This document shows, one piece after another, positions 1-4,881 of a stretch of DNA of 5,123 nucleotides. Source of the DNA: an uncultured Amaricoccus sp. (GTDB lineage: Bacteria; Pseudomonadota; Alphaproteobacteria; Rhodobacterales; Rhodobacteraceae). The stretch covers positions 1-5,123 of the forward strand of contig NZ_CALLYO010000246.1 in NCBI RefSeq assembly GCF_937858865.1, read 5' to 3'. Position 1 is the first letter of the stretch; every line of letters starts with the position of its first letter. A program made the position numbers and the translations under genes. A model generated the notes under the pieces. The model was not told the DNA's origin. It did no database searches and was given only the letters and a program-made list of their open reading frames with translations.

Positions 1-131
1 AGCTGGCGCATGACTACCGCGGGTTGATGGCGGTCCTGCCGCGGCTGCGGGTGGTCGGCGGCTGCTGCGGCACCGACCATCGGCACGTGGCGGCGATCAG
101 CGGGAGGTGCGGCCATGCTCATGCGGCTTGA
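1..131 (+). CDS. Homocysteine S-methyltransferase family protein, C-terminal end (partial)
   Basis: This is the 3' end of a gene that begins before the window; the frame opens at base 3 and gives 42 residues before a TGA at 129-131. The piece carries the motif GGCCGTDHRHV. Its Gly-Gly-Cys-Cys-Gly-Thr core is the C-terminal zinc-binding signature of the homocysteine S-methyltransferase fold (MmuM, BHMT and the N-terminal module of MetH), where the two adjacent cysteines help hold the zinc that activates homocysteine thiolate. The family transfers a methyl group from donors such as S-methylmethionine or betaine to homocysteine, making methionine in the cytoplasm. The donor cannot be told from this fragment. 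The last 17 nt overlap the start of the acetyltransferase gene, which suggests coupled translation. Confidence 0.85.
   Translation, partial: LAHDYRGLMAVLPRLRVVGGCCGTDHRHVAAISGRCGHAHAA
102..107 (+). promoter_or_regulatory. Ribosome binding site of the GNAT gene
   Basis: GGGAGG lies 7 nt before the ATG at 115 and 13 nt before a second in-frame ATG at 121, so it favours 115 as the start. It sits inside the last codons of the upstream methyltransferase gene. Confidence 0.7.
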
Positions 132-699
132 GGCGCCGGCGGTGCGGGCCGCGCAGCCGGAGGATGCGGCGGACCTGACGCAGTTCGTCCTCTTCGCCAG
201 CGAAGGACTGTCGGCCCGCTTCTGGGCCGGGCTGGCCGGGCCGGGCGAGGCGCCGATCGACGTCGGTCGGCGCCGCATCCGCGACGCCGAGGGCGAGATG
301 TCCTGGCGCAACGCGGTCGTCGCCGAGCTGGGCGGCCGGGTGGCGGGCGGGCTCTACAGCCGCCACATCGGGGCGGAGCGGCCGCTCGACGGCATCCCGG
401 CGATCTTCCGGCCGCTGCAGGCGCTCGAGAATCTCGCCGTCGGCACGCGTTACGTGCATGTGCTCGCGACCCATCCCGAGTTCCGGCGGCGCGGGGTGGG
501 CTCGCGGCTGCTCGCCGAGGCCGAGCGCGCCGGGCGGGGGACGCGCGGGCTGAGCCTCGTCGTCGCCGACCGGAACCATGCGGCGCGGCGGCTCTACGAG
601 GCCTGGGGGTTCGTCGAGGAGGCGCAGGCGCCGATGGTGAAGGACGGGTGGGAGAGCGGGAGCTCGAGCTGGATCCTGATGCTGCGCCCCGCCGGGTGA
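115..699 (+). CDS. GNAT family N-acetyltransferase
   Basis: This 194-residue protein has the GNAT fold, which moves an acetyl group from acetyl-CoA to an amine. Motif A, the acetyl-CoA pyrophosphate-binding strand and loop, is visible at about residues 113-135, with VLATHPEFRRRGVGSRLL holding the R-x-x-G-x-G pattern at 124-129. Motif B follows at 154-166 as NHAARRLYEAWGF, the usual Asn/Ala helix with the conserved Tyr. The N-terminal part (about 10-80) has the typical strand-helix-helix start, with VRAAQPEDAADL opening the domain. Length is normal for a single-domain member. There is no signal peptide, so it should be cytoplasmic. It overlaps the preceding methyltransferase gene by 17 nt and is probably cotranscribed with it. 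The acceptor (small molecule, peptide or protein N-terminus) cannot be read from sequence. Confidence 0.9.
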   Translation: MLMRLEAPAVRAAQPEDAADLTQFVLFASEGLSARFWAGLAGPGEAPIDVGRRRIRDAEGEMSWRNAVVAELGGRVAGGLYSRHIGAERPLDGIPAIFRPLQALENLAVGTRYVHVLATHPEFRRRGVGSRLLAEAERAGRGTRGLSLVVADRNHAARRLYEAWGFVEEAQAPMVKDGWESGSSSWILMLRPAG

Positions 700-703
700 G
701 GGC

Positions 704-732
704 TTCAAAAGCGGCGGGCGGCGCGCTACATT
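704..732 (+). promoter_or_regulatory. Probable sigma70-type promoter of 6S RNA
   Basis: A -35-like TTCAAA (704-709, 4 of 6 to TTGACA) and a -10-like TACATT (727-732) are separated by exactly 17 nt. The expected start, 7-8 nt after the -10, falls at about 739-740. That is the first base of the 6S closing stem, which was identified independently. The promoter would also supply the cyclo-ligase gene by read-through. Confidence 0.65.
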
Positions 733-739
733 GGCCGGT

Positions 740-900
740 GGCGGGTTCTGGCCTTCCCGTGAGGGGCCCATATCCCAGTGGCCGTAAACATTCTCGAGGG
801 AGCTGGCTCTGTGACTGGCCCTGGCCTATCGCATCCGGCGCCCACCTGGTTAGCCAGGCTCTCGGGGATTGCACGCCTCCACGGTCGCGCCGGGCCCGCC
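740..900 (+). ncRNA. ssrS: 6S RNA (SsrS), RNA polymerase regulator
   Basis: 6S RNA mimics an open promoter and holds sigma70 RNA polymerase when growth slows; short product RNAs made on it release the enzyme. The fold can be traced by hand. Closing stem: 740-752 pairs with 889-900 (12 bp, one bulged U), then 757-766 with 876-884 (9 bp, one bulged A). ATCCC at 772-776 pairs with GGGAT at 865-869 just outside the central bubble. The bubble has a 5' strand at about 777-797. Its 3' side carries a small hairpin, CCTGG-TTAG-CCAGG, at 845-858. The apical stem is 798-806 against 835-843 (8 pairs plus one A-G mismatch). Such a hairpin on the 3' side of the bubble is typical of proteobacterial 6S RNA. 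About 161 nt suits alphaproteobacterial members, as does the position just before the cyclo-ligase gene. There is no U-tract after the stem, so the 3' end probably comes from processing of a longer transcript. Exact ends are uncertain by several nt. Confidence 0.9.
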
Positions 901-914
901 GCTTCCCCGACGAC

Positions 915-1487
915 ATGAACGACCCTTCCGAGAAGGCCGCTGCCCGGCGGGCGGCGCTGGCCGTCCGCGCGGCGGCCCATGCCCAGGGCGCCGGGGCGGC
1001 GCGGCTGGCGGCCGGTCACGTGCTCGAGCTCCTCGCGCCGCTCCGCGGCGTGCGCACGGTCGCGGGCTACCTGCCGATCCGCAGCGAGATCGATCCGCGG
1101 CCGGCGATGCTGGCGCTGATCGGGGTCGGCTACCGCATCGCGGTGCCGGTCGTGCTGGGGCCGGGGCGTCCGCTCGCCTTCCGGCTCTGGACGCCCGGGA
1201 TGCGCACAGAGCGGGGGGCCTTCGGCGTCGAGGTGCCGGTGGAAGGCGAGGCGGCCGAGCCCGAGGCGCTGCTGGTGCCGCTCCTCGCCTTCGACGCGGC
1301 CGGGCATCGGCTCGGCTATGGCGGCGGCTTCTACGACCGGACGATCGCGGCGCTGAGGGCGGCGCGGGCGGTCGAGGCGATCGGCCTCGCCTATGCCGCG
1401 CAGGAGGTCCCGGAGGTGCCGCGCACCGCGACCGATATGCGGCTCGATGCCATCGTCACCGAGGCGGGGGTGCGGCGCCTGGCGTGA
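915..1487 (+). CDS. ygfA: 5-formyltetrahydrofolate cyclo-ligase (MTHF synthetase)
   Basis: This enzyme converts 5-formyltetrahydrofolate to 5,10-methenyltetrahydrofolate using ATP, returning the stable folate store to one-carbon metabolism in the cytoplasm. The 190-residue length is normal (about 180-200). Visible signatures are the basic N-terminal helix (KAAARRAALAVRAA, from residue 7), GYLPIRSEIDPRPAM (51-65, folate/ATP pocket), LVPLLAFDAAGHRLGYGGGFYDR (120-142), in which the glycine-rich GYGGGFYDR stretch is the family hallmark, and the C-terminal DMRLDAIVTE (174-183). The reading frame is open upstream through the 6S RNA, so ATG 915 is chosen because the family homology begins there and the upstream frame is RNA gene. 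No Shine-Dalgarno sequence precedes it. The start lies 14 nt after the 6S stem, an arrangement in which both are normally cotranscribed. Its 3' end overlaps the opposing transporter gene by 32 bp. Confidence 0.93.
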   Translation: MNDPSEKAAARRAALAVRAAAHAQGAGAARLAAGHVLELLAPLRGVRTVAGYLPIRSEIDPRPAMLALIGVGYRIAVPVVLGPGRPLAFRLWTPGMRTERGAFGVEVPVEGEAAEPEALLVPLLAFDAAGHRLGYGGGFYDRTIAALRAARAVEAIGLAYAAQEVPEVPRTATDMRLDAIVTEAGVRRLA

Positions 1488-2715
1488 CGGCCGGGGCCGG
1501 TCGCGGCCGAGGAGAGCCGATTCCCATTGCGATGATGACGGGGGGAGTGGCGGAGGGCTCGAGCGCCCGCGCGTAGCTGCGCGGGTGGACGCGCCAGTAG
1601 AGCGCCGACACCAGCGCGATGCAGGCGAGGTGCAGCAGCCAGCCGGCCAGGAAGCCGCCGGTCGCGTCGTGCAGGACGGCGACGACCCAGGGCGCCATGG
1701 CGGCGATCAGGAAGCCGCCGCCCTGCATGAGCGCGGAGAGCGCGCCGGCCCGCGCCGGGTCGGCCTGGTGGTCGAGCGCGACGATCATCGAGAGGGCGAA
1801 GCAGCCGCCGAGGCCGGCGCCGAGGAGTGCCGCCGAGGCGAAGGGCGCGGCCTCGGGGCGGAGCGCCAGCGCGGCGAAGCCGGCGGCCTGCATCGCCAGC
1901 GTCAGCCAGAGCCACGGCCGCCGGTCGGCGCGGCCGCCGGCGAGCATCGGCAGCAAGAGCGCCGCGAGCGCCTGGGCGACCGCCATCACCGCCAGCAGGC
2001 CGCCGCTGGCGGCGGCGGTCCAGCCGAGCTCGCGGTAGACGGGGGCGAGCCAGGCCACCGCCGTCGAGTAGCCGGCGTTGACCAGGCCGAAGCAGGCCAT
2101 GAGGAGCCAGGTGCGCGGCCGCCGGAGGAAGGCCGCCGCCGCGCTCCCGCCGGCCGGACTTCCGGCATCCCTTGGCAGGACGCAGACGACGAGCGCGAGG
2201 GCGAGCGCGGCCGGCAGCGCCATCCAGGCGAGGCCGGCATGCCAGTCGCCGGTCGCCGCGGTGACGAGCGGCGCCACCTGGGCGCCGAGGGCGCCGCCGC
2301 CCATCATCATCGCGGAATAGAGCCCGGTGACCATGCCGACATGGCCGGGGAACTGCTGCTTGATGACGCCGGGGAAGACCGCCTGCACGATCGCGGCGCC
2401 GAGCCCGAGCAGCGCCGCGGTCGCGACGAAGAGGCGCAGGAAGGACGCGAGCGCGAGGACGGCGACGGCGGTGACGACGGCGCGCCGCGCGCCGATGCGG
2501 GCCTGCAGCGACGGGCCGGCGAAGGCGAAGAGGCCCATCAGCAGCATCGGCACCAGGGTGAGGAGGGCGATGCCCTGCAGGTCGAGGCCGGTCGCCGCGC
2601 CGATGTCGGCGGCGAGCGGCCCGACGCCGGTGATGAAGGGCCGGAGGTTGAGCCCGACCAGCGCGACGGCCGCGAGCAGCAGCGCGGAGCCGGCCGTCGC
2701 CCCTTCCCGCGCCAT
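1456..2715 (-). CDS. CynX/NimT-family MFS transporter
   Basis: This 419-residue, 12-helix integral membrane protein belongs to the cyanate/nitroimidazole branch of the major facilitator superfamily. It resembles E. coli CynX along its length: GLNLRPFITGVGPL in the first helix, IVQAVFPGVIKQQF, GLYSAMMMGGGALGA, FGLVNAGYSTAVAWL, DRRPWLWL in the later cytoplasmic loop, GLGGCFALSMIVALDH and MQGGGFLIAAMAPWVV. CynX moves cyanate; related members move other small compounds. No cyanase or carbonic anhydrase gene is nearby, so a cyanate role is not supported. The start is ATG at 2715, 4 nt after the deaminase stop. The open frame runs further upstream but only through that gene. No clear Shine-Dalgarno is present, so translation is probably coupled. 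A tail of about 36 residues, rich in Pro and Ala, follows the last helix and is encoded partly opposite the cyclo-ligase gene; CynX itself (384 residues, from memory) lacks it. Confidence 0.88.
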   Translation of the reverse strand: MAREGATAGSALLLAAVALVGLNLRPFITGVGPLAADIGAATGLDLQGIALLTLVPMLLMGLFAFAGPSLQARIGARRAVVTAVAVLALASFLRLFVATAALLGLGAAIVQAVFPGVIKQQFPGHVGMVTGLYSAMMMGGGALGAQVAPLVTAATGDWHAGLAWMALPAALALALVVCVLPRDAGSPAGGSAAAAFLRRPRTWLLMACFGLVNAGYSTAVAWLAPVYRELGWTAAASGGLLAVMAVAQALAALLLPMLAGGRADRRPWLWLTLAMQAAGFAALALRPEAAPFASAALLGAGLGGCFALSMIVALDHQADPARAGALSALMQGGGFLIAAMAPWVVAVLHDATGGFLAGWLLHLACIALVSALYWRVHPRSYARALEPSATPPVIIAMGIGSPRPRPAPAVTPGAAPPPR

Positions 2716-2719
2716 CGGC

Positions 2720-3187
2720 CTAGCGCCGCCCGCGGCGGGCCTGCGCCCACGCTTGGTAGAGGTCGGCGCCTTCGGGGCGCACGGGGAGGTGGCTGATCGC
2801 CATCGACTGTTCGGCGAAGGGCCGGGCGAGCTCCTGGTAGAGATCGGCCGTCGACAGGCCGAAGGGGGCGCCCTCGTCGTTGGAACAGGCATAGGCGACC
2901 CGCGTCACGCCGGCGAGCCGCATCGCGGCGAGGCACATCGGGCAGGGATGGCCGCTGGCGTAGACGGCGCAGCCGGCGAGGTCGGGCGAGCCGAGCCGGC
3001 GGCTGGCGGCGCGGATCGCCTCCATCTCGGCATGGGTCGTCGGGTCGTTGGTGGCGTGGATCTCGTTGACGCCGGTGGCGAGGATCTCGCCCTCCCGGAC
3101 CACCACGGCGCCGAACGGGCGGCCGCCCGCCTCGACGTTGGCGCGGGCGAGCGCGATGGCCTCGCGCAGAAAGCGCTCTTCGGTCAT
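2720..3187 (-). CDS. Nucleoside/guanine deaminase-like zinc hydrolase
   Basis: This 155-residue cytidine-deaminase-fold enzyme hydrolyses an exocyclic amino group from a base or nucleoside, releasing ammonia. The zinc and catalytic residues are intact: His52-Ala-Glu54 in NDPTTHAEMEAIRAA (histidine ligand and proton-shuttling glutamate) and Cys82/Cys85 in PCPMC. PFGAVVV (24-30) is the usual substrate-side strand. Length, the order of motifs and the C-terminal section (DLYQEL, then a Trp near the end in YQAWAQ) resemble Bacillus GuaD, a guanine deaminase of 156 residues, more than tRNA deaminase TadA. Guanine is therefore the first substrate guess, but cytosine, isocytosine-like or triazine-type amines are possible. 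Start ATG 3187 is preferred over ATG 3193 because GAGGAG lies 7 nt before it. It is the middle gene of a three-gene unit, 11 nt after the ankyrin gene and 4 nt before the transporter gene. No signal peptide is present. Confidence 0.88.
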   Translation of the reverse strand: MTEERFLREAIALARANVEAGGRPFGAVVVREGEILATGVNEIHATNDPTTHAEMEAIRAASRRLGSPDLAGCAVYASGHPCPMCLAAMRLAGVTRVAYACSNDEGAPFGLSTADLYQELARPFAEQSMAISHLPVRPEGADLYQAWAQARRGRR

Positions 3188-3194
3188 GGGCATT

Positions 3195-3200
3195 CTCCTC
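3195..3200 (-). promoter_or_regulatory. Ribosome binding site of the deaminase, overlapping the ankyrin stop
   Basis: On the minus strand GAGGAG shares its first two bases with the TGA stop (3199-3201) of the ankyrin gene and lies 7 nt before ATG 3187. It would be only 1 nt before ATG 3193, so it decides the start and implies coupled translation. Confidence 0.75.
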
Positions 3201-3870
3201 AGCGGGCGCCGGCGGTGACGAGGCGCGCCGCGATCGCGTCGAAGCCGCGGGCGCGGGCGTGCTGCAGGGGCGTCACCCCCTCGCCGTCCGCGAGATCGGC
3301 ATCGGCGCCGGCGGTGAGGAGCAGGTCGACGATGCGCTGGTGCCGCGTGCCGCCGTCGCCGAGGATGATCGCCTCGAGAAGGGCGGTCCAGCCGAGGTTG
3401 TTGACGTGGTCGAGCTCGACGCCGGCCGCGATCAGCGTGCGCACCGTCTCGACGTGGCCGCGCTCGGCGGCGGGGATGAGGGCGGTGCCGCCGAAGCGGT
3501 TGGTGCTCCCGAGGTCGGCGCCGTGGGCGAGGGTCATCTTCAGGATCTCGAGATGCCCGCGGGCGCCGGCGTAGAGATAGGGGCTGTCGTCGATCCGGTC
3601 CTTGGCGTTGACGTCGGCGCCGGCCGCGATCAGCGCCCGGGCCGCCTCGATCCGGTTGCCGTGGGTGGCGACAAGGAGGGCGGTCGCCCCGTTGCCGTCG
3701 CGCGCGTCGATCTCGGCCCCCTCGGCCAGGAGCTTGCGGACGGCGGCGGCGTCGTTCCTTTCGGCGGCGGCGTGCAACGGGGTTCCGCTCATGGTCTGTC
3801 CTGCGGCGACGAGGGGGGCGGGGATCAGCAGCAGGGAAGCGACGGCTGCGAGGATCGAACGGCGCAGCAT
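3199..3870 (-). CDS. Secreted ankyrin-repeat protein
   Basis: This is a 223-residue protein with an N-terminal signal peptide followed almost entirely by ankyrin repeats. Residues 1-23 have Arg3-Arg4, a hydrophobic core (ILAAVASLLLIPAPLV) and a probable cleavage site after VAA, so export to the periplasm is likely. Six repeats follow: 28-60, 61-93, 94-126, 127-159, 160-197 and 198-223. The first four are exactly 33 residues; the fifth has a 5-residue insertion (GDGGTRHQR region) and the sixth is a shortened cap. Consensus elements are clear, such as TPLHAAAERND in repeat 1 and AARALIAAGADVNAKD in repeat 2. Ankyrin repeats bind proteins; no enzymatic residues are seen and the partner is unknown. 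The start is ATG 3870 because it gives the complete signal peptide; only a weak GGGA precedes it. It is the first gene of the unit with the deaminase and the transporter and is divergent from lysR. Confidence 0.9.
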   Translation of the reverse strand: MLRRSILAAVASLLLIPAPLVAAGQTMSGTPLHAAAERNDAAAVRKLLAEGAEIDARDGNGATALLVATHGNRIEAARALIAAGADVNAKDRIDDSPYLYAGARGHLEILKMTLAHGADLGSTNRFGGTALIPAAERGHVETVRTLIAAGVELDHVNNLGWTALLEAIILGDGGTRHQRIVDLLLTAGADADLADGEGVTPLQHARARGFDAIAARLVTAGAR

Positions 3871-3922
3871 CGTGGTTCCCGGTTGGAGGTGGCTGTGCCA
3901 TCCAGATAGGGAGGAACGTCGC

Positions 3923-3939
3923 CATTTGGAAATTAAATG
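3923..3939. promoter_or_regulatory. Dyad CATTT-N7-AAATG, possible LysR site
   Basis: This AT-rich 17-bp inverted repeat lies in the divergent lysR/ankyrin intergenic region. It contains a T-N11-A core (3925-3937), the loose consensus of LysR-type operators. It overlaps the -35 region of the proposed lysR promoter. Its centre read on the minus strand gives TTTAAT (3932-3937), the best -10-like hexamer for the ankyrin operon. I see no good -35 for that strand, which would fit an activator-dependent promoter. The evidence is pattern only. Confidence 0.4.
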
Positions 3940-3953
3940 TTCCGATGTATGAT
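3926..3953 (+). promoter_or_regulatory. Probable lysR promoter
   Basis: TTGGAA (3926-3931, 4 of 6 to TTGACA) is followed after 16 nt by TATGAT (3948-3953, 5 of 6 to TATAAT). A start at about 3960 would give a leader of about 22 nt before ATG 3982. The promoter lies inside the two dyads described here, as expected for an autoregulated LysR gene. Confidence 0.5.
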
Positions 3954-3967
3954 ATTCGGCATCTGAA
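3940..3967. promoter_or_regulatory. 28-bp imperfect palindrome, candidate LysR operator
   Basis: The left arm TTC-C-GATG and right arm CATC-T-GAA are symmetric about 3953/3954, with ATAT at the centre; 9 of 14 base pairs match. The right part also holds TTC-N7-GAA (3955-3967), a T-N11-A LysR-type box. The palindrome covers the -10 and start point of the proposed lysR promoter, so a bound regulator would repress its own gene and could act on the divergent operon. Confidence 0.45.
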
Positions 3968-3981
3968 TGTGAGTCGTCCCA

Positions 3982-4833
3982 ATGCTCGATCCGCGCCTCC
4001 TCCGTGCCTTCGCCGCCATCGTCGATGCGGGGAGCTTCACGCTGGCGGCGGAGCGGCTGAACATGACGCAGTCGACCGTCAGCCAGCAGCTCGCCCGGCT
4101 CGAGGACGCGGTCGGGCCGGCGCTGATCGACCGCGGCGCGCGGCCGGTGGTGCCGACGGCGGCCGGCGAGCGGCTCCTCGGCTACGCCCGGCGGATCCTC
4201 GCGCTGCAGCAGGAGGCGGAGGCGGCGCTCGCCGATCCGGCCGGCACCGCCTCGATCCGCATCGGCGTTCCCGAGGACATCGTCAGCGCCCAGGCGGCGA
4301 CGGTCTTCGCCGACTTCGCCCGGCGCCACCGCCGGATCAGGCTGGACGTGACAGCGGGGCTGAGCCGCGACCTGACCCGGCGCTACCGCGCCGGCGAGTT
4401 CGACATCGTCGTGGTCAAGGAACCGGAGGCCGGCCCCGACTGCCGGGCGAGCTTCCCCGAGGCGATGGCCTGGTTCGAGAGCGCCGCGGCGCCCGGCGCC
4501 TGGCCCAATCCGATCCCGCTCGTCGCCTTCCCGCCCGGCGGCCTCTACCGCGAGCCGATGTTCGCACGCATCGAGCGCGAGCAGCTGCGCTGGTACGTCG
4601 CCTTCTCGGGCAGCAGCCTCCACAACGTGCTGGTGGCGGTGGAGGCCGGGCTCGGCCTCTCCCTGCTGCCGCGGCGGGCGGCGGGCGGATATCGCGTGCG
4701 GCCCTACGCCGCCTTCGGCACCGAGCCGCCGATGGCAGTCTCGATCTACGCCTGGGAGAGCGCCGGGCCGGCCGGAGAGCTGGTCGAGCGGATGAGCGCG
4801 GTCCTCGCCGCCAGGAGCGCCCCGCACGGGTGA
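3982..4833 (+). CDS. LysR-family transcriptional regulator
   Basis: This 283-residue LysR-type regulator has an N-terminal winged helix-turn-helix at about residues 5-63. Its recognition region, SFTLAAERLNMTQSTVSQQL (18-37), is a near-canonical LysR signature, followed by RPVVPTAAGERLL (54-66). A linker helix (about 67-88) leads to a periplasmic-binding-protein-like effector domain that starts at SIRIGVPEDI (91-100). The total is a little shorter than the usual 300 or so residues, but both domains look complete. The effector is not predictable. It is divergent from the ankyrin-deaminase-transporter unit across 111 bp containing candidate operators, the classic arrangement for a regulator that controls its neighbour and itself. 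Start ATG 3982 places the HTH at the normal distance from the N-terminus; the ribosome site is weak. A 48-nt gap separates it from the downstream phosphoesterase gene. Confidence 0.92.
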   Translation: MLDPRLLRAFAAIVDAGSFTLAAERLNMTQSTVSQQLARLEDAVGPALIDRGARPVVPTAAGERLLGYARRILALQQEAEAALADPAGTASIRIGVPEDIVSAQAATVFADFARRHRRIRLDVTAGLSRDLTRRYRAGEFDIVVVKEPEAGPDCRASFPEAMAWFESAAAPGAWPNPIPLVAFPPGGLYREPMFARIEREQLRWYVAFSGSSLHNVLVAVEAGLGLSLLPRRAAGGYRVRPYAAFGTEPPMAVSIYAWESAGPAGELVERMSAVLAARSAPHG

Positions 4834-4857
4834 TGCGCGAGCGCGCTTGCCGCCCCG

Positions 4858-4876
4858 CCGCTTCGCCGCTAAGCGG
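4858..4876 (+). other. Hairpin before the metallophosphoesterase start
   Basis: CCGCTT (4858-4863) and AAGCGG (4871-4876) form a perfect 6-bp stem with a 7-nt loop. The 3' arm reaches the first bases of GGGAG (4875-4879), the only purine-rich stretch before ATG 4882. It has no U-tract and so is not a normal intrinsic terminator. It might modulate translation or be chance in GC-rich DNA. Confidence 0.3.
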
Positions 4877-4881
4877 GAGCG

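Noticed and set aside
648..914. N-terminal extension of the cyclo-ligase frame by 89 codons
   Set aside because: It crosses the end of the acetyltransferase gene and the 6S RNA; family similarity begins only after ATG 915.
97..916. Long antisense frames opposite the acetyltransferase and 6S RNA
   Set aside because: Arg/Pro/Ala-rich low-complexity products without motifs, as expected opposite GC-rich genes.
1488..1507. GC-rich GGCC repeats after the cyclo-ligase stop as a terminator
   Set aside because: No defined stem with a following U-tract, and the bases lie within the transporter coding region.
2716..2892. Upstream extension of the transporter
   Set aside because: It lies within the deaminase gene and precedes the first helix with no hydrophobic or conserved sequence; ATG 2715 fits the CynX N-terminus.
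1393..3574. Long plus-strand frames across the transporter and deaminase genes
   Set aside because: No recognisable domains, and composition is typical of antisense frames; the minus strand gives clear family motifs.
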